Assembly: GCA_018241525.1 (NCBI GenBank)
Contig: JAFEDR010000009.1
Location: 992,001 to 1,056,000, forward strand
Direction: 5' to 3'
DNA length: 64,000 nucleotides
From: Pseudomonadota bacterium
GTDB lineage: Bacteria; Pseudomonadota; Gammaproteobacteria; Steroidobacterales; Steroidobacteraceae
Part shown: piece after piece, positions 44,308-55,775 of the stretch
How positions within the stretch are numbered: the stretch's first letter is position 1
Layout: each line of letters opens with the position of its first letter
Position numbers and translations under genes: made by a program
Notes under the pieces: generated by a model
What the model was told of the DNA's origin: nothing
Database searches by the model: none
What the model saw: only the letters and a program-made list of their open reading frames with translations

Positions 44308-45221
44308 CCGGTGCGCGGGCACCGGACGACGAGCGGCTCGCGACCGTGCGGGAGCCGACGCTGGTGATCCCGTCCGCGGATTCGCTCGGCGAGGGAATTC
44401 TCTGGTGCGCGCGCCGCCAGGCGCTCTGGTGGACCGACATCCACGGCCGGCGACTGCACACCTGGAACCCGCGCTCGGGCGCGCTTGCGACGCACGCCGT
44501 GCCGGAGCGCGTCGGCTCCTTCGGCTTCGTCGCGGGCGAGGACCGACTCGTGGTCGCGTTCGAGCGCGGTCTCGCGCTCTACGATCCGGCGAGCGGCTCG
44601 ACCGAATGGCGGCTGCGGCCCGATGGTGTCGGCGACGGCGTGCGTTTCAACGACGGGCGCACCGACCGCGACGGCCGCTTCTGGGCCGGCACCATGGTCG
44701 AGTCGCCCGCCAGCGGACGCGAGGCCCACCTCTATTCGCTCGGCCGCGGCACCGACGCGCGCCGTCACTTCGGCGGCGTGCGCATCGCGAACGGCCTCTG
44801 CTCGAGCCCGGATGGTGCGTGGCTCTACTTCGCCGACTCGCCACGCCGCACAATCTGGCGCTTCCCGCGGCAGCCGGGCTCGGCGGAGCTCGGCGAGCGC
44901 CAGCTGTTCGCCACCACACCGGAGGGTGCCTACCCGGACGGCGCCACGGTCGATGCCGACGGGTATCTGTGGAGCGCGCACTGGGGCGCGGGTGAGGTCG
45001 TGCGCTACGCGCCGGACGGCAGCATCGAGCGTCGCCTGCGCGTGCCGGTGTCGCAGCCGTCGTGCGTGTGCTTCGCCGGTGCCGGACTCGACCTGCTGTG
45101 CGTGACAACCGCGCGCCACGGACTCGGCGCCGACGGGCTCGCGCGCGAGCCGCTGGCGGGCTCGGTGCTGCTCTACGAGACAGGCGTTCGCGGCCTGGCC
45201 GAGCCGGAGTACCAGCCATGA
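44304..45221 (+). CDS. SMP-30/gluconolactonase family protein
   Basis: 305 residues from the ATG at 44304. The six-bladed propeller signature is clear: SLGEGILWCARRQALWWTD (metal-binding Glu), RFNDGRTDRDGRFWAGTM (metal-binding Asn), VRIANGLCSSPDGAWLYFAD and YPDGATVDADGYLWSAHW (Asp). Family members hydrolyse sugar lactones with a divalent metal. It lies 185 bases after the DddP-like gene on the same strand within the GntR-controlled region. The substrate is unknown; a lactone from sugar-acid or related catabolism is likely. No signal peptide. Confidence 0.9.
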   Translation: MTGARAPDDERLATVREPTLVIPSADSLGEGILWCARRQALWWTDIHGRRLHTWNPRSGALATHAVPERVGSFGFVAGEDRLVVAFERGLALYDPASGSTEWRLRPDGVGDGVRFNDGRTDRDGRFWAGTMVESPASGREAHLYSLGRGTDARRHFGGVRIANGLCSSPDGAWLYFADSPRRTIWRFPRQPGSAELGERQLFATTPEGAYPDGATVDADGYLWSAHWGAGEVVRYAPDGSIERRLRVPVSQPSCVCFAGAGLDLLCVTTARHGLGADGLAREPLAGSVLLYETGVRGLAEPEYQP

Positions 45222-45295
45222 CCCGGCGCTGCGGTGGCGGCGCGCGCCCCGTGGCGGCGGGCGAATTCCGCGGATAGGCCGGCGGGACCGCGGCG

Positions 45296-48569
<3,274 letters not shown>

Positions 48570-48577
48570 GCGAACGT

Positions 48578-48604
48578 CGCCCCGGGCCCGACGGGCCCGG
48601 GGCG
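48578..48604. terminator. Bidirectional stem-loop between katG and the PLP decarboxylase gene
   Basis: A perfect 12-base stem CGCCCCGGGCCC/GGGCCCGGGGCG around the loop GAC starts 9 bases after the katG stop and ends 14 bases from the stop of the convergent gene. It can serve both units. Confidence 0.7.
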
Positions 48605-48617
48605 GCGTGCGTTTCGC

Positions 48618-50045
48618 TCAGTCCGCGGCGGCTCCGCTTCGGACCGCGCGCCACGCGCGCAGCATCGCCTCGACCGAGCGATCCGCGTCCGCCTCGGTCG
48701 TGTCGAATCCGATCACCGAGATCCGCATGACCCACGCGCCATGCCACTGCGCGCCACCGGCGAAGCACTCGCCGTCGGCCTGGATCCGGGCGATGGTCGC
48801 GCGCGTCAGGCGGTCGCCTTCTGCCGGCGTGCGGTCGGCGCCGAACCGGACCACCAGCTGGTTGAGGACTACCTCGTTCACGACCGTCACGCCCGGCTCG
48901 TGGCCGAGGCGAGCCGCCATCCGTTGCGCGAGCTCGACGTGGCGCTCGACCATGGCCGCGATGCCCGCCCGGCCGAGGTGCCGGATCAGCGCCCAGGTCG
49001 CGAAGCCGCGTGCCCGGCGCGAGAGCTCCGGGACGAAGTGCGACGGATCGCGTTCGCCCGCCACCCCCGGCAGGTAGCTGGCGGTGGTCGACATCGCACG
49101 CGCGTGCGCGGCCGCGTCCCGCACGATCGCAAAGCCACCGTCGTAGGGCGTCTGCAGCCACTTGTGGCCGTCGGTCGCCCACGAGTCGGCGAGCTCGACA
49201 CCGGCAGCGAGCGCCGCGAGCCGCATGCTGGCCCGCGCCCACAGGCCGAAGGCGCCGTCGACGTGGATCCAGGCCCCGCGGGCACGAGCGAGCGGCACGA
49301 GCCGCGCGAAATCGTCGAACGCGCCGCTGTTGATCTGCCCGGCCTGCAGCACGACAAGAGGCGGCGAGCGCACGGCCGCGAGCACCGTGGCGAAGGCCTC
49401 CGGCAGGATCGCGCCCTGGGCGTTCGTTGCGACGCGGTGCACGCGGTTGCGGCCGAGGCCGAGGAACTGCAGGCCCGAGAACACCGTGGCATGCGCCTCG
49501 GCGCCGATCACGACCTCGACGGGCGGTGCGCCGAAGAGGCCGTCGGCCGCGGCGTCCCAGCCCGCCCGCCGCAGCAGCTCGTCGCGCGCCGCGGCGAGAC
49601 AGACGAAATTCGCGAGCGTGGCACCGGTCACGAAGCCGACCGAGGATTCGCGCGGCAGGTCGAGCAGCTCGAGCAGCCAGCTGGAAGCGACGGTCTCGAG
49701 TGCGCAGGCGGCCGGCGATGCCTGTGGATTGGCGGCGTTCTGGCCCCACGCGGAAGCGAGCCAGTCCGCGGCGACGCCGGCCGGGTGCGAATTACCGATC
49801 ACCCAGCCGAAGAACCGCCGGCCCGCCATCTTGTGCAGGCCCGGTGTCGCGAGCTCGACCAGCTGCTCGATCACCTCGGCCGCCGCGATCCCGGCCTCAG
49901 GCAACGGCGCCGCGGCACGCGCCAGCATCGCCGGGTAGTCGAGCGCGGGGCGCTGCAGCCCGTCGTCGATGCCGGCCCGGAAGGTCTTGGCGTGCGAGGC
50001 GGCGCGGTCGAGCGCGTCGGCGAGCGGATGCGGCAGGGCGGTCAT
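48618..50045 (-). CDS. Group II pyridoxal-phosphate-dependent decarboxylase
   Basis: 475 residues. The fold-type I decarboxylase signature is present: GWVIGNSHPAGVAADWLAS at the substrate side, VGFVTGATLANFVCLAAARD for PLP phosphate contacts, IGAEAHATVFSGLQFLG (ring-stacking His), WIHVDGAFGLWA (pyridine Asp) and the Schiff-base Lys in DSWATDGHKWLQTPYDGG at about 289. Relatives act on aromatic amino acids, glutamate or aspartate; the active-site pocket cannot be assigned by eye. No signal peptide. A single-gene unit facing katG. Confidence 0.92.
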   Translation of the reverse strand: MTALPHPLADALDRAASHAKTFRAGIDDGLQRPALDYPAMLARAAAPLPEAGIAAAEVIEQLVELATPGLHKMAGRRFFGWVIGNSHPAGVAADWLASAWGQNAANPQASPAACALETVASSWLLELLDLPRESSVGFVTGATLANFVCLAAARDELLRRAGWDAAADGLFGAPPVEVVIGAEAHATVFSGLQFLGLGRNRVHRVATNAQGAILPEAFATVLAAVRSPPLVVLQAGQINSGAFDDFARLVPLARARGAWIHVDGAFGLWARASMRLAALAAGVELADSWATDGHKWLQTPYDGGFAIVRDAAAHARAMSTTASYLPGVAGERDPSHFVPELSRRARGFATWALIRHLGRAGIAAMVERHVELAQRMAARLGHEPGVTVVNEVVLNQLVVRFGADRTPAEGDRLTRATIARIQADGECFAGGAQWHGAWVMRISVIGFDTTEADADRSVEAMLRAWRAVRSGAAAD

Positions 50046-50197
50046 CGGGATCTCCGGGTCGGGGGCGTCATTCTAGAGCCCACGCTCCCCGCCCCCGCTC
50101 CGGTTCTTGCGGTGTCGGCTGCCGCGCGATGTGCGCGTCCGGCAATCCGCCGGCGATCAAAGGCTTGCGCTGCGCGGGCGGAGACTCCGCGCATCGC

Positions 50198-51613
50198 TCA
50201 GCGCAGCGCCACCGACTGCTCGCGCCAGTCGCGCGCCTGCCACCGCCCGAAGGAACCGATCAGCGCCGGATGCCCGGCCTGGCGCTCGGTGCCAAGAGTG
50301 ATCGTGTTGATGACCTCGAAGCGCTTGCGGAACACGCCGTTCACCAGCGTCTCGCGCGCCGCCAGCATGCGCTCGGTGCCGGCCACCCAGCCGGCGAACT
50401 CGAGGTAGCCCATACCGTCGGTGTCCGTCGCCGGCGGCAGCGGCGTCACCGTCCAGCCGGCTGCGGTACGGCGGAAGAGCCAGAGTTCACGCCAGCCCTC
50501 GAGCGGCTGCACCGCGAGCGCGACCGCCGTGCCCGCCGGGTTGACGCGCGCGGAGGCGCTCCAGACCGTGGCGTAAGTACAGCGCTTGGCAAGCGGCGCC
50601 TCCGGCCCGTGGCGCGGATCGATCAGCAGCACGCAGGTCTCGCCCGGTGCGCCGGCGAGCGTCGTGATCCCGAAGGCGGGCCTCGCCGCCGGTGCCGCCG
50701 CCACCGCCCAGCGCGTCGCGCCGACGCGGATGCCGGCCTCCTCGTACTCGCGCCGGTCCTCGTCGCTGAGCTCGCGCGGGTCGACCACGGCCAGCTCGCG
50801 CAGCGCCCGCTCCGCCGCCGACTGCGGCGCCTCACCGCGTCGCGTCTGCTGGAACGCGATCGAGGCCCAGACGCCGGCGCGACGCACATGCACGCGCGCA
50901 CGCAGCTCGCCGCCGAGCTTCTCCGGCATGACCTGGTCGAGCACCTCCGAGCGCCAGCGGTCGAAGCTGTAGCGGGCGCCGGGCGCGAGCGCCGGGTCGA
51001 CGCAGGCGTGGCGCGTCAGGCCGAGCGCCGCCCGGGCGATCGCCTCCGGCGTCGCGCCGGCGAGGCCGAGCACGCGCCGGAACATGTCGCCGTCGTAGCA
51101 GATCGTGACCTGCCCCGCGCGCTCATAGCTCGTCATCCGCACGCCGTACTGCGCGACCACCTCGAGCTGGGCGGCGATCGTCGTCTCGGCGAGCTTCGAG
51201 GGCTGCTTCTGCGAGGCGCGCAGCGCGAGCCGGTCGGCGAATTCGCCGAAGGCGACGAACGGCTCGGTGGTGAGCGCGCTCGCGGGCGCCGCCTTGAAGT
51301 AGGCGGCGGTGAGTCCGATGCCGATCGCCTCCATGCCCGGCGTGTCGCGCACGAAACGAACCACCGCGAGCAGGTCCGGCGCTTCCTCCGGCGCGAGCGT
51401 GGTCGGGCGCACGTCGCGCGCGTGCACGTAGCCGGCGCGCTCGCGCCGGTGGTCGTAGACCTGCAGGTAGTCGATGCTCCGGCCGCGGACCTCGAGCAGG
51501 TCACCCTGCCAGAGCGTCGCCTGCTGGACGGCCGAGTCGCGCGGCGACGAACGCAGCGCCGACTGGTTCTGGATCACGATGGCGAGGGTGACGGCGGCGG
51601 CGGTGGCGACCAT
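50198..51613 (-). CDS. Unknown protein with N-terminal anchor and SH3-like domain
   Basis: 471 residues from the ATG at 51613 (GGAG upstream). Residues 1-14 form a short hydrophobic anchor or signal (MVATAAAVTLAIVI). Residues about 30-72 look like a bacterial SH3 fold: QQATLWQGDLLEVRGRSIDY then LQVYDHRRERAGYVHARDV. The middle part is helical, with Cys residues in GQVTICYDGDMFRR and LTRHACVDPAL; the C-terminal part (about 320-460) is a beta-rich region with regularly spaced Trp (REDLWLFRR-like strands, GYLEFAGWVAGTERML). I recognise no family overall. It follows the SPFH gene by 21 bases and is probably its partner at the membrane. Confidence 0.7.
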   Translation of the reverse strand: MVATAAAVTLAIVIQNQSALRSSPRDSAVQQATLWQGDLLEVRGRSIDYLQVYDHRRERAGYVHARDVRPTTLAPEEAPDLLAVVRFVRDTPGMEAIGIGLTAAYFKAAPASALTTEPFVAFGEFADRLALRASQKQPSKLAETTIAAQLEVVAQYGVRMTSYERAGQVTICYDGDMFRRVLGLAGATPEAIARAALGLTRHACVDPALAPGARYSFDRWRSEVLDQVMPEKLGGELRARVHVRRAGVWASIAFQQTRRGEAPQSAAERALRELAVVDPRELSDEDRREYEEAGIRVGATRWAVAAAPAARPAFGITTLAGAPGETCVLLIDPRHGPEAPLAKRCTYATVWSASARVNPAGTAVALAVQPLEGWRELWLFRRTAAGWTVTPLPPATDTDGMGYLEFAGWVAGTERMLAARETLVNGVFRKRFEVINTITLGTERQAGHPALIGSFGRWQARDWREQSVALR

Positions 51614-51634
51614 GGCATGGCTCCGCGATGGGCG

Positions 51635-52840
51635 CTACTTGCTGCCGAGCAGGGTCTTGCCGATGAAGCCACCGTCCGCCGGCGGCGGCGCGATGATCAC
51701 CTGCACGCGGTCGGACAGCTTGTCGGCCAGCGTCTTCTGGATCAGCAGCGGATGCTCGGTGATCAGCTTGCCCTCGCGCTGCATCTGCTCGGTCGTCACC
51801 TTGCCGATCAGGTCCAGCCGGTAGGCCTCGGCATCGGCCAGCTTCTGGCGCGACTGGGCCTCGCCGTTGGCCTCGATCCGCCGCGCCTCCGCGGCGCCCT
51901 CCGCCGAGCGGATGCGCGCGACCTTCTCCGCCTCGGCCTCCAGCTGGCGCTGCTCGACCTGCTTCTGCTTGAACGGCAGCACGTGCTTCATCGCCTCCTC
52001 CTGCGCCCTGGCGGCGATCACCTGCTCGACGGCGGCGGCCTCGGCCGCCTTCTCGCGCCGGACCTTGTCGGCTTCCGCCTCGAGCGCGGTCTGCTTGACC
52101 TTCTTGTCCTTGAGCTCGAGCGTGAAGCGCATCTTCTCGGACTCGAGCTCCTCGGCGAGCAGCCGGTCCATGCCGTTGCGGTAGTCCTGCGGCAGGTCGA
52201 CCTTGCCCATCTGCACGCCCCGGAGCACCAGCCCGTCCTTGGCGAAGCGGGGCTTGAGCTCCGACTCGATCGATTGCTGGATCTCGGCGCGGCGGCTCGA
52301 GAAGATCTCCTTGACCGTGTAGCCCGCGAAGAGCCGGTAGACGACCCCCTGGACGGCGGGTTCGACGATCTCGCCGGCGAGGTCGTCCGGCAGCGTCTTC
52401 GACATCGCCGCGACCCTCGCCGGGTCGATCGCGTAGCGGATCGAGAGGTCGACCCCGATCGAGAGTCCCTCGGCGGACTGGAACGGCGCGCTGCCGGTGG
52501 CCGAGGCGCTCTCCTGCGGCCGGTAGACGAGGTCGTGGGTCGGGAAGCGGCGCACCTGGTGGACACCCGGGAACACGAACAGGCCGCCCTCCGGGATGAC
52601 GGTCGATGCGCCGGTCAGCCGGTTGGTGCGCACCGCCATCTCGCCGTGCGACAGCATCTCGAACGGCGGGTGCCGGTAGAGCAGGTAGCCGACCCCACCC
52701 ACCAGCACCGCGACGACCAGCAGCGCGCGGGCGCGGGCCAGTGCGCCGGCGCCGGCGACCGCGCCGCGGGCAAACCAGCCGGACAGGGTCGCCAGCCCAG
52801 CCTGCAATGCGCTCAACAGGGTCTCGAACCGGGGTGACAT
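51635..52840 (-). CDS. SPFH/band 7 (prohibitin/HflK-like) membrane protein
   Basis: 401 residues with AAGGAG upstream of the ATG. One transmembrane helix at about 38-56 (RALLVVAVLVGGVGYLLY), then the SPFH domain: HGEMAVRTNRLTGASTVIPE, LFVFPGVHQVRRFPTHDLVY and LSIGVDLSIRYAIDPARVAA, with AVQGVVYRLFAGYTVKEIFS. A long coiled coil rich in Glu/Lys/Arg follows (about 205-345, for example KVKQTALEAEADKVRREKAA). The C-terminus is hydrophobic-poor (PPPADGGFIGKTLLGSK). Such proteins organise membrane microdomains and control proteases or transport. Operon with the SH3-like gene; divergent from a two-component system. Confidence 0.92.
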   Translation of the reverse strand: MSPRFETLLSALQAGLATLSGWFARGAVAGAGALARARALLVVAVLVGGVGYLLYRHPPFEMLSHGEMAVRTNRLTGASTVIPEGGLFVFPGVHQVRRFPTHDLVYRPQESASATGSAPFQSAEGLSIGVDLSIRYAIDPARVAAMSKTLPDDLAGEIVEPAVQGVVYRLFAGYTVKEIFSSRRAEIQQSIESELKPRFAKDGLVLRGVQMGKVDLPQDYRNGMDRLLAEELESEKMRFTLELKDKKVKQTALEAEADKVRREKAAEAAAVEQVIAARAQEEAMKHVLPFKQKQVEQRQLEAEAEKVARIRSAEGAAEARRIEANGEAQSRQKLADAEAYRLDLIGKVTTEQMQREGKLITEHPLLIQKTLADKLSDRVQVIIAPPPADGGFIGKTLLGSK

Positions 52841-53043
52841 GCGGGGTGCTCCTTGGTGCTGCTTGCGGCCGGAACCCCCGGCCGGGGACGCGATCGTCGC
52901 AGCCAGTGTCGGGGCGCCGGCGCGGAGCCAACAACGGGCGCGCGCGGCGGCTTAGCTCCGCCCCCGGAAGAAATCTTCCGGGCGCGCAGCGTGCCTCCGG
53001 CCGGATAATCCGGCGGTCAGGCGGATGCTCGCGAGGTAGGCGG

Positions 53044-53727
53044 ATGCCCCGGATCGCGGTGATCGAGGACGACGCCCCGACGAGCACGCAGCTCCGAGGC
53101 TGGATCGAGGCGGCGCTGCCGGGCGTCGAGGTGCGGCAGCTGCGGCACCGCGACGAGGCCGAGGCGGCGCTCGAGCGCGAGCGCTTCGACCTGATCGTGC
53201 TCGACATCGAGCTTGGACGCGAGCGCCACGCGGGCATCGCGCTGATCAACCTGATCAACAAGCGCGGCGGCGCGCCGGTGCTGGTGGTGTCGGGACTCCC
53301 GGCGACCACGTACCGCAGCATCATGCGCGCCCTCGACGCCTGGGATTACCTGCAGAAGAGCGCATTCGCCGAGGGCGAGTTCGTCGAGACCGTGCTCGAG
53401 ATGATGCGCGCCGTGCGCGGCCGCGGGCCACAGCCGGCGCCGGGTGCCGCGCTGTCGATCGACCCGCTGCGCCAGGCCTCGCCGACCTGGCACGGCGAGC
53501 GCGTCAACCTGCCGATGACCGCGCAGCGCATCCTGGCCGCGCTGTACGCGCGCCGCGGCGAGGTGGTCTCGTACGAGGAGCTCTTCCAGGTCGTGAAGAG
53601 CGGTCGCAACCGCGACAACGTCCGCAAGCACGTGGCCGCGATCCGCGAGGCGCTGCGCGACGTCGACCCGGCCTTCGACGGCATCGAGAACGTGCCGATG
53701 CGCGGCTTTCGCTGGACCGCGCCGTGA
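53044..53727 (+). CDS. OmpR-type response regulator
   Basis: 227 residues from the ATG at 53044. The receiver domain has MPRIAVIEDDAP (acidic pair), DLIVLDIELGRERHA (phosphorylated Asp at about 54) and YLQKSAFAEGE (conserved Lys). The C-terminal half is a winged helix of the OmpR/PhoB kind: LPMTAQRILAALYARRGEVV and RDNVRKHVAAIREALRDVDP, ending FDGIENVPMRGFRWTAP with the usual Arg-Gly-Phe-Arg-W strand. Its stop overlaps the kinase start (GTGA at 53724-53727), so partner assignment is firm. The regulated genes are probably the divergent SPFH operon or others. Confidence 0.93.
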   Translation: MPRIAVIEDDAPTSTQLRGWIEAALPGVEVRQLRHRDEAEAALERERFDLIVLDIELGRERHAGIALINLINKRGGAPVLVVSGLPATTYRSIMRALDAWDYLQKSAFAEGEFVETVLEMMRAVRGRGPQPAPGAALSIDPLRQASPTWHGERVNLPMTAQRILAALYARRGEVVSYEELFQVVKSGRNRDNVRKHVAAIREALRDVDPAFDGIENVPMRGFRWTAP

Positions 53728-55763
53728 TCGCGTTCTGGCCGAAGGCGGTGCCGCTGCGACTGCGGGTGTTCTTCCGCGGCACCTTCCTGCTGCTCGCGCT
53801 CGCCACCGTGGCGCTGGCGCTGACGGAGCTGCGCGAGGAAAAGGCGCTCGCCTACCGCAACTACGCGCGCCTGTTCGAGCGACACGCCGCGCAGCTGACC
53901 GCGATCCTGCGCCACCCGGCCGGGCAGCTCGCGCTGACGAATCCGGCGCCGGAGGGCGCCCGCCCACCGCCACAGCGGCCCATCGTGCTGCCATTCGCCG
54001 GCATCGACTTCGACGACCGGATCAAGGCGCGTAACGCCGTCGAGATGGCCGGTTGCCTCGTCCCGTACGCGGGCGAGGCCGAGCTCTGCGTCGCGGTCGG
54101 CAACAATCCGTTCGTCGGCGGCTTCGTGTACGCGGTCGGCCGCCTCGTCACCGGCCCGCTCGACACCCACCCGCCCGGCGAGCGCGACCTGAGCCGCGCG
54201 CACCGCATCCGCGTCGAGGTCACGCTGCGCGGAGCGACTTACCGTTGGCTGGCGCCGCTCGAGTCGACCGGGCCTGCCCGTGCCGCCATCAATGGCCGTC
54301 TGACCGGCTTCGCCGAGGATGACGCTGGCCGGCTCGCGGCGCGGCCCAACCGCGAGTTCCGCGGCTGGCTCTGGCAGGAGGGCGGATGCCTCGACGGTCA
54401 GCCCGCCACGACCCGCGACTGCCCGCGCCGCGCGTTCTACTCGCTGCGACTGCCGGTGCCGCTGTTCAACGACGCGTTGCAGGACGCGGCCCGCCCTGAG
54501 TGGCCGCCACCGGACCTCGCGTCGGTGCACGTGCACCTGACCGTGCTTGGGCCCGGCGATGCCTTGCCCCTCTTCGACAGCGACCTGCCGCCGCTGCGCG
54601 CGCCGTTCGCGCTGCAGGACCTGAAGCCGCAGCTGGTCCCGGGCGAGCGGCTCGCGATCCGCCGGCGAGGCGTGGAACGCGACCTCGCGGTGATCGTGCC
54701 GGACGAGCCCGCTGCGCCGGTGCCGCCGCTGCCGGTGCGCGCGCTCATTGCGCGGCTGCCGGTGACCGCGACGCCGCCGACGCTGGAGAGCCGCGAGATC
54801 GTCGCGACCCGGCTCGGCGACTACGAGCTGCACCTGTCGGCCGACGTGCACCGTGCCGACCAGGACCTCGCGCTCGTCGCGACGCGGGTCGGCATGTTCG
54901 TCGCCGCGATGCTGGCGGCGATCCTGGTCACCTGGCTTGCGCTGGAGGTGCGGATCGTGCGCCGGATCACGGCGCTGACGGCGCGCGCCGCGACCGTCAG
55001 GGCTTCGGTGCAGGGTCGCGGCGTGGAGCCGCCGTCGTTCGCGGATCTCGAGGGCCGCGACGAGCTCGGCCTGCTCGCGCAGGTGTTCGGCGGGCTGCTG
55101 CGACGGGTCACCGAGGACGCCGCGCGCGAGCAGATCCGCGCCGAGCAGGAGCGCAACCTGTGGCATGCCGTCGGCCACGAGATCCTCTCGCCCCTGCAGT
55201 CGCTGAAGGCCCTGCATGCGCGCGCCGGGGATCCGAGCCTGCGGTACATCGAGCGCATGCAGGAGGCCGTGCGGCTGCTCTATGGCGGTGATGCGCCGCC
55301 CGATGCGTTCGCGGCGCGCACGCTCAACGTCGCGACGCTCGACGTCGCCGCCTTCCTCGGACACGTCGCTGCGAATGCGGGTGCCGCCGGCCTGCGCGAC
55401 GTCGTGCTCGAGCCCTACCCGGGGCCGCTGGTCGTGCGCGGCGACGAGTACTCGCTCGAGGACGTCGTCACGCACGTGCTGACGAATGCCGACCGGCACC
55501 GGCGGCCGGGAACCCCGATCCGGATCGAGCTCGAGCGGCGCGACGCAGGCGCCGAGGTCCGCATCCGCAATGCCGGCCCCGGCATCGACCCCGCGCTCCT
55601 CGAGCGGATCTTCGAGTATGGGGTCACCGGCGACGGCGGCCCGGGCCACCGTGGCCAGGGACTGTTCGTCGCGCGGACCTACATGGCGAAGATGGGCGGC
55701 ACCATCCGGGCGCGCAACACGGACGACGGCGTCGAGTTCGTGCTGACGCTCGCGCTCGGCTGA
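53724..55763 (+). CDS. Sensor histidine kinase with large periplasmic domain
   Basis: 679 residues from a GTG overlapping the regulator stop. The first transmembrane helix is at about 13-33; a periplasmic region of about 360 residues follows, with Cys pairs (EMAGCLVPYAGEAELCVAV and EGGCLDGQPATTRDCPRR) that may form disulfides. The second transmembrane helix is at about 391-411 (VGMFVAAMLAAILVTWLALE), then a HAMP-like linker. The H-box is NLWHAVGHEILSPLQSL at about 481, and the ATPase part has VVTHVLTNADRHRRPGTP, RNAGPGIDPALLERIFEYG and GGPGHRGQGLFVARTYMAKM. A complete kinase. The signal is not predictable. Confidence 0.93.
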   Translation: MIAFWPKAVPLRLRVFFRGTFLLLALATVALALTELREEKALAYRNYARLFERHAAQLTAILRHPAGQLALTNPAPEGARPPPQRPIVLPFAGIDFDDRIKARNAVEMAGCLVPYAGEAELCVAVGNNPFVGGFVYAVGRLVTGPLDTHPPGERDLSRAHRIRVEVTLRGATYRWLAPLESTGPARAAINGRLTGFAEDDAGRLAARPNREFRGWLWQEGGCLDGQPATTRDCPRRAFYSLRLPVPLFNDALQDAARPEWPPPDLASVHVHLTVLGPGDALPLFDSDLPPLRAPFALQDLKPQLVPGERLAIRRRGVERDLAVIVPDEPAAPVPPLPVRALIARLPVTATPPTLESREIVATRLGDYELHLSADVHRADQDLALVATRVGMFVAAMLAAILVTWLALEVRIVRRITALTARAATVRASVQGRGVEPPSFADLEGRDELGLLAQVFGGLLRRVTEDAAREQIRAEQERNLWHAVGHEILSPLQSLKALHARAGDPSLRYIERMQEAVRLLYGGDAPPDAFAARTLNVATLDVAAFLGHVAANAGAAGLRDVVLEPYPGPLVVRGDEYSLEDVVTHVLTNADRHRRPGTPIRIELERRDAGAEVRIRNAGPGIDPALLERIFEYGVTGDGGPGHRGQGLFVARTYMAKMGGTIRARNTDDGVEFVLTLALG

Positions 55764-55775
55764 GGCCGGCGCGGG

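Noticed and set aside
49427..52837. An 1136-codon plus-strand frame across three minus-strand genes
   Set aside because: It overlaps the decarboxylase, SH3-like and SPFH genes, all with recognisable domains and ribosome sites, and its translation is low-complexity Arg/Leu/Asp-rich.
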